NCBI GenBank assembly: GCA_035318925.1
Contig: DATHDS010000011.1
Location: 1-64,000 of the forward strand
DNA: 64,000 bases
DNA from: VAXT01 sp035318925
Lineage (GTDB): Bacteria; Actinomycetota; Thermoleophilia; Gaiellales; Gaiellaceae
Direction of reading: 5' to 3'
Shown here: positions 48,968 to 57,651 of the stretch, one piece after another
Numbering within the stretch: the first letter of the stretch is position 1
Layout of the letters: each line of letters begins with the position of its first letter
Translations under genes and position numbers: made by a program
Notes under the pieces: model-generated
Seen by the model: only the letters and a program-made list of their open reading frames with translations
The model's database searches: none
What the model was told of the DNA's origin: nothing

Positions 48968-49782
48968 CGAACGATCAGTGGCTAGCGTTCTGCCGGGCCG
49001 CGGTCGAGGACCTGCGCGGCGTGTTCGCGGGCATGCCGACAAGGATCGAGCGCGAGCCGGTCCTCGGCACCGGTGTCGGCGGCGACGAGACGACCGAGGT
49101 CGACGCCGCGGCCGAGGATGCGATCGTCGCCCGTCTGGAGCGGTTGCACTTCGAGGAGGGGCTGGACTTCCACCTCGTTTCGGAGGAGCTCGGCGAGCGT
49201 CTCTACGGGCGCGCACCGACGCTGCGCGTGGTCGTCGACCCGATCGACGGTTCCTTGAACGCGAAGCGAAACATCCCGTTCTTCTCGGTCTCGATCGCCG
49301 TTGCAGAGGGCTCGACCATGGAAGACGTCGTGTTCGGCTTCGTGCACGACTTCGGCTCCGGCGAGGAATGGATGGCGACAAAGGGAGGCGGTGCCTGGCT
49401 GAACGGAGAGCGGCTCGGAGCAGTTCGTCCGAAGGACAAAATCGAGGTTCTCGCGCTCGAGGCGACCGTGGCGGCCTCGGTAGCCGACAAGGCCGAGGCC
49501 CTCGCCGGTTTTGCGCGGCGCCTGCGGATTATGGGCTCGCTCGCGCTCTCGCTCTGCAATCTCGCCGCCGGGCGTGTGGACGCGGTCTGCTCGCTCAGGG
49601 AGGCACGCGCGGTCGACATCGCGGCTGCCCAGCTGCTCCTGCGTGAGGTCGGGTTGCCGATCATGTTCGTGGACGCAGCCCCGTTCGAAGCCGGGCCGCT
49701 CGACACGGCGGCGCGCTCGCCGGTCGCCGCCGCCGGCACGCAGGAGCTCTGCGAGCGGCTGGCCCACATCGTTGCCACCTGA
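48964..49782 (+). CDS. Inositol monophosphatase family protein
   Basis: A 272-residue Mg-dependent phosphatase. Metal-site motifs: HLVSEELGE (Glu), VVDPIDGSLNAKRNIPFFSVSIA (DPIDGS) and ARAVDIAAAQLLLREVG (final Asp). GSLNAKRNIPFF resembles archaeal IMPase/FBPase and NAD kinase-linked forms, so the substrate may be inositol phosphate, fructose-1,6-bisphosphate or NADP. GTG overlaps the DUF1015 stop by 4 bp. Confidence 0.88.
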   Translation: MTNDQWLAFCRAAVEDLRGVFAGMPTRIEREPVLGTGVGGDETTEVDAAAEDAIVARLERLHFEEGLDFHLVSEELGERLYGRAPTLRVVVDPIDGSLNAKRNIPFFSVSIAVAEGSTMEDVVFGFVHDFGSGEEWMATKGGGAWLNGERLGAVRPKDKIEVLALEATVAASVADKAEALAGFARRLRIMGSLALSLCNLAAGRVDAVCSLREARAVDIAAAQLLLREVGLPIMFVDAAPFEAGPLDTAARSPVAAAGTQELCERLAHIVAT

Positions 49783-49873
49783 GCCGGACGCACGCCCAAT
49801 GAGGAATCTTCCTGTCTCGAGCGGCGTTACCTCGTACTTCGGTTGATTCGATGACCGCTGGTACGCTCGAATC

Positions 49874-50971
49874 GTGGAGCAGCCCACTCGCGAGCAGATC
49901 ACCGAGGCCCTCGGCAAGGTCATCGATCCCGAGCTGAAGCGCCCCGTCACAGAGCTCAACATGGTGCGCGAGGTGCGCGTCGAGGGCGGGAACATCGCCG
50001 TCACGATTGCGCTCACCGTCGTCGGCTGCCCGTTGCGCTCGAGCTTCGAGAGTCAGGTCAGCGAGCACCTGCTTCCGCTCCCGGGAGTCGAGTCGGTCTC
50101 GCTCGACTTCGACGTCATGAGCCCCGACGAGCGCGCCGCGCTGACGCAGAAGCTCCGCGGTGGGGTCACCGAGCGCACGAAGGGGATCTCCGTCGACGCG
50201 TCCACGCGGGTGCTCGCGGTCGCGAGCGGCAAGGGCGGCGTCGGCAAGTCGACTCTCTCAGTGAACCTCGCGGCCGCGTTCGACAGGCTCGGGCAGCGCA
50301 CCGGGATCCTGGACGCGGACGTCTACGGCCACTCGATCCCGCACATGCTCGGAGTCACGCAGCGCCCGGTCGTCGTCGACAAGATGATCGTCCCGCCCGT
50401 GCGCGGCGACCTGAAGCTGATGTCGATCGGTTTCTTCCTCGAGGAGAACTCGCCGGTCATGTGGCGCGGGCCGATGCTCCACCGCGCGCTCGAGCAGTTT
50501 CTCTCCGACGTGCACTGGGGCGCACTCGACACCCTCGTCGTCGACATGCCGCCGGGGACCGGGGACGTCTCGATCTCCCTCGGACAGCTACTTCCGCGCG
50601 CCGAGGTGATCGTCGTCACGACCCCGCAGCCGGCCGCGCAGCAGGTCGCGCTCCGGGCGGCGCAGATGGCCCAGAAGACCGGGATGCGCCTGATCGGCGC
50701 GGTCGAGAACATGTCCTACCTCGTCGGCAGCGGGCAGGAGCTCTTCGGCTCGGGCGGCGGGGAAGCGCTGGCGGCGGCGATCGACGCGCCCTTGCTGGGC
50801 AGGATCCCGCTCGACCCGCGGCTGCGGGAATCCGCCGACGAGGGGGAGCCGCTCGTGTGGGCAGAACCGGAGAACGAGACCGCGCGTACGATCGTCGAGC
50901 TTGCAGAGGCGATCACGGCAAGCGGCCGGAAGCCCGGGCGGGTCAAGAAGCAGCTTCCTCTCGTCTCCTGA
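49874..50971 (+). CDS. Mrp/ApbC-family P-loop ATPase
   Basis: A 365-residue Fe-S carrier-type ATPase with an N-terminal DUF59 domain (EQITEALGKVIDPELKRPV, 1-90) and the deviant Walker A SGKGGVGKSTLSVNLA near 118, then DADVYGHSIPHMLG, MPPGTGDVSISLGQLLP and a switch region. In the usual place of the CPxC Fe-S ligands (after NMSY) it has only LVGSGQELFGSGGG, so cluster carriage may differ. TACGCT (49862-49867) lies 6 nt before the GTG. Confidence 0.9.
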   Translation: MEQPTREQITEALGKVIDPELKRPVTELNMVREVRVEGGNIAVTIALTVVGCPLRSSFESQVSEHLLPLPGVESVSLDFDVMSPDERAALTQKLRGGVTERTKGISVDASTRVLAVASGKGGVGKSTLSVNLAAAFDRLGQRTGILDADVYGHSIPHMLGVTQRPVVVDKMIVPPVRGDLKLMSIGFFLEENSPVMWRGPMLHRALEQFLSDVHWGALDTLVVDMPPGTGDVSISLGQLLPRAEVIVVTTPQPAAQQVALRAAQMAQKTGMRLIGAVENMSYLVGSGQELFGSGGGEALAAAIDAPLLGRIPLDPRLRESADEGEPLVWAEPENETARTIVELAEAITASGRKPGRVKKQLPLVS

Positions 50972-50979
50972 AAGACGAA

Positions 50980-50997
50980 GGGCGCCCGCAGGCGCCC
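50980..50997. terminator. Bidirectional hairpin terminator after mrp
   Basis: GGGCGCC-CGCA-GGCGCCC is a perfect 7-bp GC stem with a 4-nt loop lying between convergent mrp and the secreted-protein gene. No strong T-tract on either side. Confidence 0.65.
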
Positions 50998-51021
50998 CTC
51001 GCAGTTCCATTTGCCGCCTCG

Positions 51022-51576
51022 TTACGGGCAGCCGCGGGCAGTGAGGTAGAGCACCGCGGAATTGTCGGGTGCGATCGGAGCGTCTGCCCCGAGCTCACCG
51101 CTCAGCTCGTTGCCGACGATCGTCGCCGACCAGTTGCCGAGCAGATGTCCGCCGGCGTGCCGCACGACGCCGGTCGCCAGACCGTCGAGATGATTCGCGT
51201 TGTCGATCACCGCGGACAGACGCGCGTTCGACTTCGCTCGCAGGCGCGGGTTGGCGGGCGTGCTGTTCGTCGTTCGCCAGGTGCCGGTCGCCCAGCCGTC
51301 GCCGGTGGTCTCGTTGGCCACGGCGTGCGTGGTGACGACGAGCGTCCCGGCCAAGCGCGGCTCGGCGCTCGCCGAGGTGCCGCGCCAGGTTGCGTTCGTG
51401 ACGCGGAACATGTCCCCATTCACGGTGCAGGTCCGAGTGCGCATCGCCGTCTGAGTTGCGGAGAACGCGGCGGACACGTCGGAGCTCGAAGGGTGCGGCC
51501 TTGACGCCGAAGCCACCCCGACGAGGACGAGCATGCCGAGTGCGGCGAGTAGAACAAAATGCTTGGAATGGCGCAT
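51022..51576 (-). CDS. Secreted hypothetical protein
   Basis: A 184-residue protein with a signal peptide (MRHSKHFVLLAALGMLVLVG, cleavage probably after ASA). The mature part is beta-rich with Thr/Ser/Asn repeats and two Cys (residue 50 and the penultimate residue), perhaps a disulfide. AAAGGGGG precedes the ATG. I do not recognise the family. The 173-bp gap upstream to the next plus-strand gene holds only its promoter region. Confidence 0.75.
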   Translation of the reverse strand: MRHSKHFVLLAALGMLVLVGVASASRPHPSSSDVSAAFSATQTAMRTRTCTVNGDMFRVTNATWRGTSASAEPRLAGTLVVTTHAVANETTGDGWATGTWRTTNSTPANPRLRAKSNARLSAVIDNANHLDGLATGVVRHAGGHLLGNWSATIVGNELSGELGADAPIAPDNSAVLYLTARGCP

Positions 51577-51749
51577 GCTGATGATTCCCCCTTTGTTGGT
51601 TCTGCAACAGGAGGATCCCCCGCGACCGTGAAGAGTTCGGGTGCTACTCGTAAAGATTTCGTGAGGACTCTCCGCACCCGCGCCTGAAGCGGGCGGTTGA
51701 GAGCCTCAGCCTTCGCATCCACCGCCGATCTTGTCAGGGTTTGCACGCG

Positions 51750-52553
51750 ATGAGCAACCGCGACGAGGTCCTGGAGAAGCTCGGACGGCTCGGTTTTGCG
51801 CCGGCCGACGTCGAGATCCTCGCCGATCACTTTCTCGACGCAGAGGCGCGAGGTCGGGTGGGGCACGGTCTGACCCGGGTCGACTGGCTCGCGACCCTGC
51901 CGGACCTGAGGCCGGATGCGCGCCCGGAGCGTGTGCTCGCGGAACCGGGCTTCGAGCGCTGGGAGGGCCGCGGCGCGCTCGGCTACCTCACTCTTGCCGC
52001 CATCTGCGAGGCCCAGCTCGCCGATCCGCCGGCTCACGCGCGAGTCGTCGTTGCCAAGGACTGCTTCCCGACCGGGATGCTCGGCCACTGGGTGCGGAAG
52101 CTCGCCGACGGCGGGCTCGTCGCCGCTCTGACCGCGACCTCGCCTGCGCGACTCGGCCATCCGGAGGGCGGGCCCGCGCTTGCCGGCACAAACCCGCTGG
52201 CGATCGCGATTCCCAGCTCGGACGCGCATCCGGTCGTTGCCGACGTGTCGATGGGCCGCGTCACGTACGGCGAGGTGATCGCGGGCGAGGCGAGCGAGGA
52301 GGACCTCGTGCCGTTCGGCGGCGAGCAGGCGCACAAGGCGTTCGCGCTCGCGATCGGGCTTCAGCTGCTCGTCGATGCGCTGGCAGGTGCTGAGGCGCTC
52401 GCTTGCGACGCCGACCATAGAGGTCGTGCCGGCTCTGCCGGCGCGACCGTCTTTCATTACGGCGCCGTCCTCGTGGTCGCGGCGCCGGCGGCGGACCCGG
52501 TGCCTGCGCTACGCGCTCGAGCCGCTGGCGTCCGGCTGCCCGGCGACCGCTGA
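51750..52553 (+). CDS. Ldh_2-family (malate/lactate dehydrogenase-like) oxidoreductase, short
   Basis: A 267-residue NAD(P)-dependent dehydrogenase of the YbiC/ComC type: EILADHFLDAEARGRVGHGLTRV at the N-terminus, ALTATSPARLGHPEGGPALAGTNPLAIAIPS, and DVSMGRVTYGEVI. Members usually have 330-350 residues; a central and C-terminal part are missing, so activity is uncertain. Its end overlaps the convergent cupin gene by 45 bp. Confidence 0.75.
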   Translation: MSNRDEVLEKLGRLGFAPADVEILADHFLDAEARGRVGHGLTRVDWLATLPDLRPDARPERVLAEPGFERWEGRGALGYLTLAAICEAQLADPPAHARVVVAKDCFPTGMLGHWVRKLADGGLVAALTATSPARLGHPEGGPALAGTNPLAIAIPSSDAHPVVADVSMGRVTYGEVIAGEASEEDLVPFGGEQAHKAFALAIGLQLLVDALAGAEALACDADHRGRAGSAGATVFHYGAVLVVAAPAADPVPALRARAAGVRLPGDR

Positions 52554-53180
52554 CACGAATTCCGGCTCGTCCCGGATCGCGTCGAAGTCGGAGTCCTTCT
52601 CGGCCGTCGCGCGGAAGTCGGGATCGAGCTCGAGCGACCGCTTGAGGTGGCCGAGCGCCTCTGCTCGCTTGCCGCTCAGGCTCTCGGCACAGGCGAGGTT
52701 GTAGAGGACGCCGGCGTCGTCCGGGGTCTCGGCGAGGAGCTGCTCGAAGGCCTCCGCGGCTTTGTCGTAGTCCCCCGCTCCGAAGTCGGCCAGGGCGGGG
52801 GCGTTCCGTTCCCATGGAGACGGCGTGAAGGCCTCGCCCGGCTTTCCGCCTACGACCACGACCGCCGTGGCGTCCTGCCTCGCAACCGCGCTGCGTTTAG
52901 CCGCCGGGTCGCGGACAAAGACAAACGTTCCGGCCGGCGCGTCGATCTCGTCGCCGTCGACGGTGAACGTCGCGTGGCCCTCGGACACGAAGTACAGCTC
53001 CTCGTGGTGGCCGGCCGCCTGTCCCAGCTCGTCGTGCTCGCCGATCAGCTGCCCGCCCGCTTCGTCGGCGACCCACGCGTTGACCCCAAAAGCCTGGATT
53101 CCGAAATGCGTCCGAACCATCGCCCAGCGGGCAGAGCCGATCTGGAGAGCGAGGTCGGACAGACGGGCCGTTCCGCTCAT
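52509..53180 (-). CDS. Cupin-TPR protein (copy 2)
   Basis: A 223-residue protein with a cupin domain (about 20-115: EELYFVSEGHATFTVDGDEIDAPAGTFVFV) and a TPR-like tail (about 130-205: YDKAAEAFEQLLAETPDDAGVLYNLACAESLSGKRAEALGHLKRSLELDP). The first cupin His is replaced in part (HHEELYF), so metal binding is likely but not sure. Paralogue of the adjacent gene, overlapping it by 4 bp. Confidence 0.82.
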   Translation of the reverse strand: MSGTARLSDLALQIGSARWAMVRTHFGIQAFGVNAWVADEAGGQLIGEHDELGQAAGHHEELYFVSEGHATFTVDGDEIDAPAGTFVFVRDPAAKRSAVARQDATAVVVVGGKPGEAFTPSPWERNAPALADFGAGDYDKAAEAFEQLLAETPDDAGVLYNLACAESLSGKRAEALGHLKRSLELDPDFRATAEKDSDFDAIRDEPEFVSAVAGQPDASGSSA

Positions 53181-53815
53181 GCCGGGAACTCCGGGTCATC
53201 GCGGAGCCAGTCGAAATCGGAATCCTTCTGCGCGAACTCGGCGGCTTTAGGATCGAGCTCGATCGCGCGGCGGAGGTGGTCGAATGTTGCGGCGCGGTTC
53301 CCCGTCAGGCTCTCGAAGCAGGCTGCGTTGAAATGTCCCTGCCAGGCGTCCGGCCGCTCGGCGACCGCCCTCGCAATCGCCCTGCGTCCTTCCTCCTCGT
53401 TTCCGTTCCTCAGGTGCCCGAAGGCGACGAAGATCTCCTCCCAGCCCGAGATCTCGTGTGGCACACCCGGCCTCGCGCCGAACGCGACGATCGTGGTCTT
53501 CGGCTCGGAGGCGATCGCCGCGCGCTTCGTTCCGGGCTCCGCGTAGATGAACGTGCCGGCCGGTGCGTCGATCTCCTCGTCGCCGAGCGTGAACGTCGCA
53601 CGGCCGCCGGCGACGAAGTAGAGCTCCTCGGCTCCATCGCGCTCGTAGTGCTCCTCGACGACCCGCTCGTCTCCTCTTTCCGCGGTGTACGCGTTCGTGC
53701 CGAAGGTCGTGATCCCGAGCCTGCGCCGGACGGGACGCCACAGGAGCCCTTCGTCGTCGACCGGAAAGCGGTCGAGATCGTCGATGTGCGCGACTTCGTA
53801 TGCCTTTTCGCTCAC
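53177..53815 (-). CDS. Cupin-TPR protein (copy 1)
   Basis: A 212-residue paralogue of the neighbour: cupin EELYFVAGGRATFTLGDEEIDAPAGTFIYA (near 75) and TPR-like tail WQGHFNAACFESLTGNRAATFDHLRRAIELDP. Both end with a DSDFDWLRDDPEF-type motif. Tandem duplication followed by divergence is clear. Function unknown. It overlaps the DUF1028 gene by 4 bp. Confidence 0.82.
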   Translation of the reverse strand: MSEKAYEVAHIDDLDRFPVDDEGLLWRPVRRRLGITTFGTNAYTAERGDERVVEEHYERDGAEELYFVAGGRATFTLGDEEIDAPAGTFIYAEPGTKRAAIASEPKTTIVAFGARPGVPHEISGWEEIFVAFGHLRNGNEEEGRRAIARAVAERPDAWQGHFNAACFESLTGNRAATFDHLRRAIELDPKAAEFAQKDSDFDWLRDDPEFPA

Positions 53816-54663
53816 GTGCGGCTCCTCAGCGCTTCCAGGACGACCGGATCGATCTGCTCGACTCCGTCAACGCGGTCCTCGAGGTTCTCCTTCCCGGCCC
53901 AGCTCGGAAACGCTTCCCCGAGATCGCCGTCGTAGCCGAGCTGCCCGAGCCGTTCGCCCAGCTCGGTGCCCAGCTCCTCGTCGACGGCGAGCCACTGTGC
54001 CCGCGGTGTGGATCCGAAGATCTCGTCGTGCAGGACGTAGATGCGGCGTAGCTCCTCGATCGGCCGCTCGTGGTCCTCCACGCGAAGCTCGACGACGACG
54101 TCCGACATGCGCGCGTAGCCGCCATCACGCTCGACGACCAGGAGCGCCGAGGACTGCTGCCCGCGGCTGTCGCCTCCGGCTGCCTGCCCCGCGGCGAGGC
54201 AGTCGATCAGGCGCTCGGCGAGCGGCCGGCCGGCGCTTCCCTCGAACGACTCCGCAATGGCGTCGACCGTCTCACCCGAGACGAGGATGTTCCCCTGCGC
54301 CGCGTAACCGGCTCCGGTGCGGCCGCCGGCCCAGTCCAGGCACTCCTGGCCGGTGTAGGTGGCGGCGTTGCCCTGCTCGTCGACGATCCCGAGCTGGCGG
54401 TGCTCACGACCTTCGTCCTCGGCGGTCAGCCGGTCGACGGCCTCCTGGGCGGAGAGCCCTTCGCGCAGGAGCTGCAGCCCGTTCGGGCCGTAGCGCGGGT
54501 TCGCATAGGCCTGCGTCGCAATCGCGCCCACGTGCGGCTCGGCCCAGGGTACGACGGATCCGACCGAGAGGAACTTCGACTGAACAGCGACGCCCCACCG
54601 GGCCGCCTCCAGGTCGGCCGCGACGATCGAGTACGTGGAGACGATCGGCCCAGGCCTAGCCAT
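53812..54663 (-). CDS. DUF1028 family protein
   Basis: A 283-residue protein starting GPIVSTYSIVAADLEAARWGVAVQSKFLSVGS, with VGAIATQAYANPRYGPNG, RQLGIVDEQGNAATYTGQECLDWAGG and NILVSGETVDAIAESF, the Ntn-hydrolase-like DUF1028 pattern. A C-terminal region (about 215-283) resembles the peptidoglycan-binding-like extension common in the family. Function unknown. It overlaps the small upstream gene by 8 bp. Confidence 0.88.
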   Translation of the reverse strand: MARPGPIVSTYSIVAADLEAARWGVAVQSKFLSVGSVVPWAEPHVGAIATQAYANPRYGPNGLQLLREGLSAQEAVDRLTAEDEGREHRQLGIVDEQGNAATYTGQECLDWAGGRTGAGYAAQGNILVSGETVDAIAESFEGSAGRPLAERLIDCLAAGQAAGGDSRGQQSSALLVVERDGGYARMSDVVVELRVEDHERPIEELRRIYVLHDEIFGSTPRAQWLAVDEELGTELGERLGQLGYDGDLGEAFPSWAGKENLEDRVDGVEQIDPVVLEALRSRT

Positions 54664-54925
54664 ACGTCGCCTCGACGAGGTCGATTGCCAGCAGGTCCGG
54701 CGTCGGCACCAGCACGGTGGCAACCTCCGGGCGGGCCAGTGCCGCGAGCACCTTCTCCTCGGTGTCGGCGCGAATGACGACGGGCGTCCCGTCGGCGTGC
54801 GCCTTCCGCAGCAGGGCGTCGTCGACCTCGTCCAGCACGAGCGGCTCGGCCGGGAACTCGATCTCCCCTTCGACGGCAAGCTGGGGCACGCGCTGCCTCG
54901 TCGCCCCGAACCAGCGCTCTCTCAC
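54656..54925 (-). CDS. Small hypothetical protein
   Basis: An 89-residue product (RERWFGATRQRVPQLAVEGE onward) from a GTG overlapping the UPF0173 stop. It is acidic, with an ending LVPTPDLLAIDLVEATYG. No family recognised; translation is supported by overlaps at both ends in a tight operon. Confidence 0.6.
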   Translation of the reverse strand: MRERWFGATRQRVPQLAVEGEIEFPAEPLVLDEVDDALLRKAHADGTPVVIRADTEEKVLAALARPEVATVLVPTPDLLAIDLVEATYG

Positions 54926-55614
54926 ACCTGCACCGTCTCTCCGGGCGCCGGGTCGAGGATCTCGACCTCCGGCGCCAGCGCGCGCAGCTCGTTGGGGGTG
55001 CCGCGCAGGAGCGGGAACGTCCCGTAGTGGCACGGCACGCAGCGGCTGACACCGAGCAGCTCGAGGGCGACTGCCGCCTCGCGCGGGTCCATCGTGAAGT
55101 GGCCCCCGATGGGCAGGATCGCGATGTCCGGCTCGTAGATCCGCGCGATCAACTGCATGTCGCCGAAGACGCAGGTGTCGCCTGCGAAGTAGAGCTTCGT
55201 GCCGTTCTCGACCTCGATTACGAGGCCCGTCGCCTCGCCCAGGTACGTGAGGTCGTTGGCGCTCGACGAGTGCTTCGCGTCCGTGAGCGTGATCTTGATC
55301 CCGTCGACGTCGACGGTGCCGCCCTTGTTGGGCGAGTGCTCGATCTTCTCGGGGAGGCCCTGACCGGAAAGCCAATCGCGGATCTCGATCATTGCGACGA
55401 CGTCACAGCCGTGCTTCTCGGCGAGCTCGAGTGTGCTCCCCACATGATCGGAATGGCCATGCGTGATCGTGATCAGGTCGACGCGTTCTGGTTCCCGCTC
55501 GTCGTCCGGGCACTTCGGGTTTTCGAGGAATGGGTCGACGTACACGCGCTTTCCGCCCGGCGTGTCGAAGCGGAAGGCGGCGTGGCCGAGCCAGGTGAGT
55601 GCAACGTCGGGCAT
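54922..55614 (-). CDS. UPF0173 metal-dependent hydrolase (MBL fold)
   Basis: A 230-residue MBL protein: LTWLGHAAFRFDTPGGKRVYVDPFL, metal motif ITHGHSDHVGST (HxHxDH intact), KHSSSAND, YFAGDTCVFGDM, ILPIGGHFTMDPREAA and CHYGTFPLL. Uncharacterised hydrolase family. It heads an operon of five minus-strand genes ending at 52509. Confidence 0.9.
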   Translation of the reverse strand: MPDVALTWLGHAAFRFDTPGGKRVYVDPFLENPKCPDDEREPERVDLITITHGHSDHVGSTLELAEKHGCDVVAMIEIRDWLSGQGLPEKIEHSPNKGGTVDVDGIKITLTDAKHSSSANDLTYLGEATGLVIEVENGTKLYFAGDTCVFGDMQLIARIYEPDIAILPIGGHFTMDPREAAVALELLGVSRCVPCHYGTFPLLRGTPNELRALAPEVEILDPAPGETVQV

Positions 55615-55644
55615 GCAAGCTCCTTTCGGGCGACGCGGCTGAGA

Positions 55645-57243
55645 TTAACCGCTCAGCTCGACCAGAACGAACGCTTCGACGGGCTCGCTCTTCCCCTTCA
55701 GGTCGAGCGGGCCGAGCGGCTCGAACACCGCCAGTCCGACGAGTGCCGCTTGGGTGGCCGGCCCGATCACGACGCGGCCCGGCTCTGCGGCGGCCTGGAG
55801 GCGGGCGGCGAGGTTCGTCGTGTCGCCGATCGCGGTGAAGCTCTGCTGCTCGGCGGCGCCGACGTTTCCGATCACCGCGGGGCCGCTGTTGACGCCGACC
55901 CGGAACCGGGGCCAGTCCGGCCGTCCCGCCGCCACGGCCTCGGAAGCGTCGGCGAACGAAAGTGCGGCCCGCGCCGCGCGCAGCGCATGATCCGGCTGGT
56001 CGGCCGCCGCATTGAAGACGACCATCACCGCGTCGCCCGCAAAGCGCTCGATCATCCCGTCCTCGGCCGCGACGACGGGCACGACCTGCGCCCAGTAGGC
56101 ATTCAGCATGGCGACGACCTCGGGCGGGGTCGACCGCTCGGAGAAGGCCGTGAAGCCCTGGAGGTCTGCGAAGAGGACGCTGACGTCCCGTTCCTCGCCT
56201 CCGAGATCCGCCGCACCGGGCAGGTCGCGCAGCCGCGTTCGGAGCTGAGGTGAGAGGTAGGGGCTGAAGAGCTGGTCGAGGCGGCGCAGCTCGCCGCCTG
56301 CCCGCTCGAGCAGTGTGGCCTCCTCGTCGCTGAGCTGGTTCCGGCTCCGAACTGTCGCGAGGGCGGTCTCGGCATCCTCGCCCCGCTCGAGCGAGTCGAC
56401 GAGCTCGCTGAGTGCGCCCGCGTAGCGCCGATCGACGACGTCCGCTGTGTGCTCGAGGTAGAGATCCTTGAAGACGGCCGCGGTCGAGCGGCGGCGGCGG
56501 TACTCGTTCCGCGCCGCGAAGGCGACGATCCCGAAGGCGGACGCCATCAGGACGTGCCACTCCCACCAGGACGCATGCCAGTTGCGCCCCAGGGCGATCG
56601 CGGCCATCGCCTCCGCCAGCAACGTGAAGGCAATCGCAACGGCAAGCGGCATCGTGGCCGGGCGGCGCCGGTAGAGGAGGAGGTAGCGAAAGGCTGCGTA
56701 CCCGTAGAGCGGGACTCCCAGGCCGGCGAGCGTGTAGAGCGGGCCGTGAGCCTCGGTCACAGAGAGGTTGTGATCGAGAGGCGGCAGCGAGGCGAGCGAG
56801 TACGCGGCCCAGGCGGCCAGCAGCGCAAAGACAGCTCCGCGGAGCAGCGCCTGTCGTCGCATGATCGCCGCGGACCGCTCGGGAGAAAGGTCGATCGCAG
56901 AGGCCGCCGCGAACAGGCCGGCGATCAGCAGCCCGACCGGGGTTGCGACGACGAAGCCGGCGTTCTTGCCCTCAAGCAGCACGCCGGGCGTGGCCAGCGC
57001 GTGCAGCCCGAGGAAGCCCGCGCTCGTCATGAACGCGAGCGAGACGAGGAAGAGGCGCGCGTCCCCCAGGCGGCGGGCCGCCTCGCCGGCAAGGTAGCCG
57101 AGCACGAGGCTGACGAGCGCCGTGATCAGAACGAGCCAGAAATGCGAGGGGTGATGTTCCCAGTGGGCGTCCGCCTGCGGCCGGGCAAGGAGCAGCGCGA
57201 GCCCCGCCAGAGGAAGTGCGAGTGGAAGGAGCCAGCGGGCCAC
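55645..57243 (-). CDS. Membrane-bound class III nucleotide cyclase
   Basis: A 532-residue protein with about seven to nine membrane helices (1-245), a helical linker (250-335) and a C-terminal cyclase domain (about 355-525). Cyclase motifs: VSVLFADLQGFTAFSER (metal Asp), MIERFAGDAVMVVFNAAADQ (second Asp), GVNSGPAVIGNVGAAEQQSFTAIGDTTNLAARLQ (transition-state region). It probably makes cAMP or cGMP in response to a membrane signal. Confidence 0.9.
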   Translation of the reverse strand: MARWLLPLALPLAGLALLLARPQADAHWEHHPSHFWLVLITALVSLVLGYLAGEAARRLGDARLFLVSLAFMTSAGFLGLHALATPGVLLEGKNAGFVVATPVGLLIAGLFAAASAIDLSPERSAAIMRRQALLRGAVFALLAAWAAYSLASLPPLDHNLSVTEAHGPLYTLAGLGVPLYGYAAFRYLLLYRRRPATMPLAVAIAFTLLAEAMAAIALGRNWHASWWEWHVLMASAFGIVAFAARNEYRRRRSTAAVFKDLYLEHTADVVDRRYAGALSELVDSLERGEDAETALATVRSRNQLSDEEATLLERAGGELRRLDQLFSPYLSPQLRTRLRDLPGAADLGGEERDVSVLFADLQGFTAFSERSTPPEVVAMLNAYWAQVVPVVAAEDGMIERFAGDAVMVVFNAAADQPDHALRAARAALSFADASEAVAAGRPDWPRFRVGVNSGPAVIGNVGAAEQQSFTAIGDTTNLAARLQAAAEPGRVVIGPATQAALVGLAVFEPLGPLDLKGKSEPVEAFVLVELSG

Positions 57244-57276
57244 GGCCGACGCTCACCATAACCTGGAAGGATCGCT

Positions 57277-57651
57277 GTGAGCATCGTCGAACCTCGGTCC
57301 ATGCGACGTTGGCTTCCAATCGCGATCGCGCTTGCCGCCGCAGGCGCGGAGGCCTCCGGAGCGCATGGGCTGGCCTTCAATCTCGTGCTTCTGGCCGTGC
57401 CGGTGACCGCTGTCGGCGCGCTTACCGCTCTCGGCGAATTGCTCGACAATCGGGTGCTGGCGCCGGTCGAACCGGCTGAGGCACTCGAGCCGTTGCTCTT
57501 CGCGGTTGCGCTGCTCCTGCTCGTCGCGGGCGCCGCTGCGGGCGCGCCGGCGTTCGCCGTCTCCGGTTGCCTTGCGGTCTTCGGCGTTCAGGCCGTGCTC
57601 GGGCTGAGCGTCGAGCTCAGGCGCCCGGCGTCAACCGTCCTAGAGCGGTAG
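57277..57651 (+). CDS. Small membrane protein
   Basis: A 124-residue product with about four hydrophobic segments (10-28, 33-52, 70-90, 92-110) and no recognised family. GTG start, divergent from the cyclase and converging on nuoN with a 12-bp overlap. Coding is likely from composition; function unknown. Confidence 0.6.
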   Translation: MSIVEPRSMRRWLPIAIALAAAGAEASGAHGLAFNLVLLAVPVTAVGALTALGELLDNRVLAPVEPAEALEPLLFAVALLLLVAGAAAGAPAFAVSGCLAVFGVQAVLGLSVELRRPASTVLER

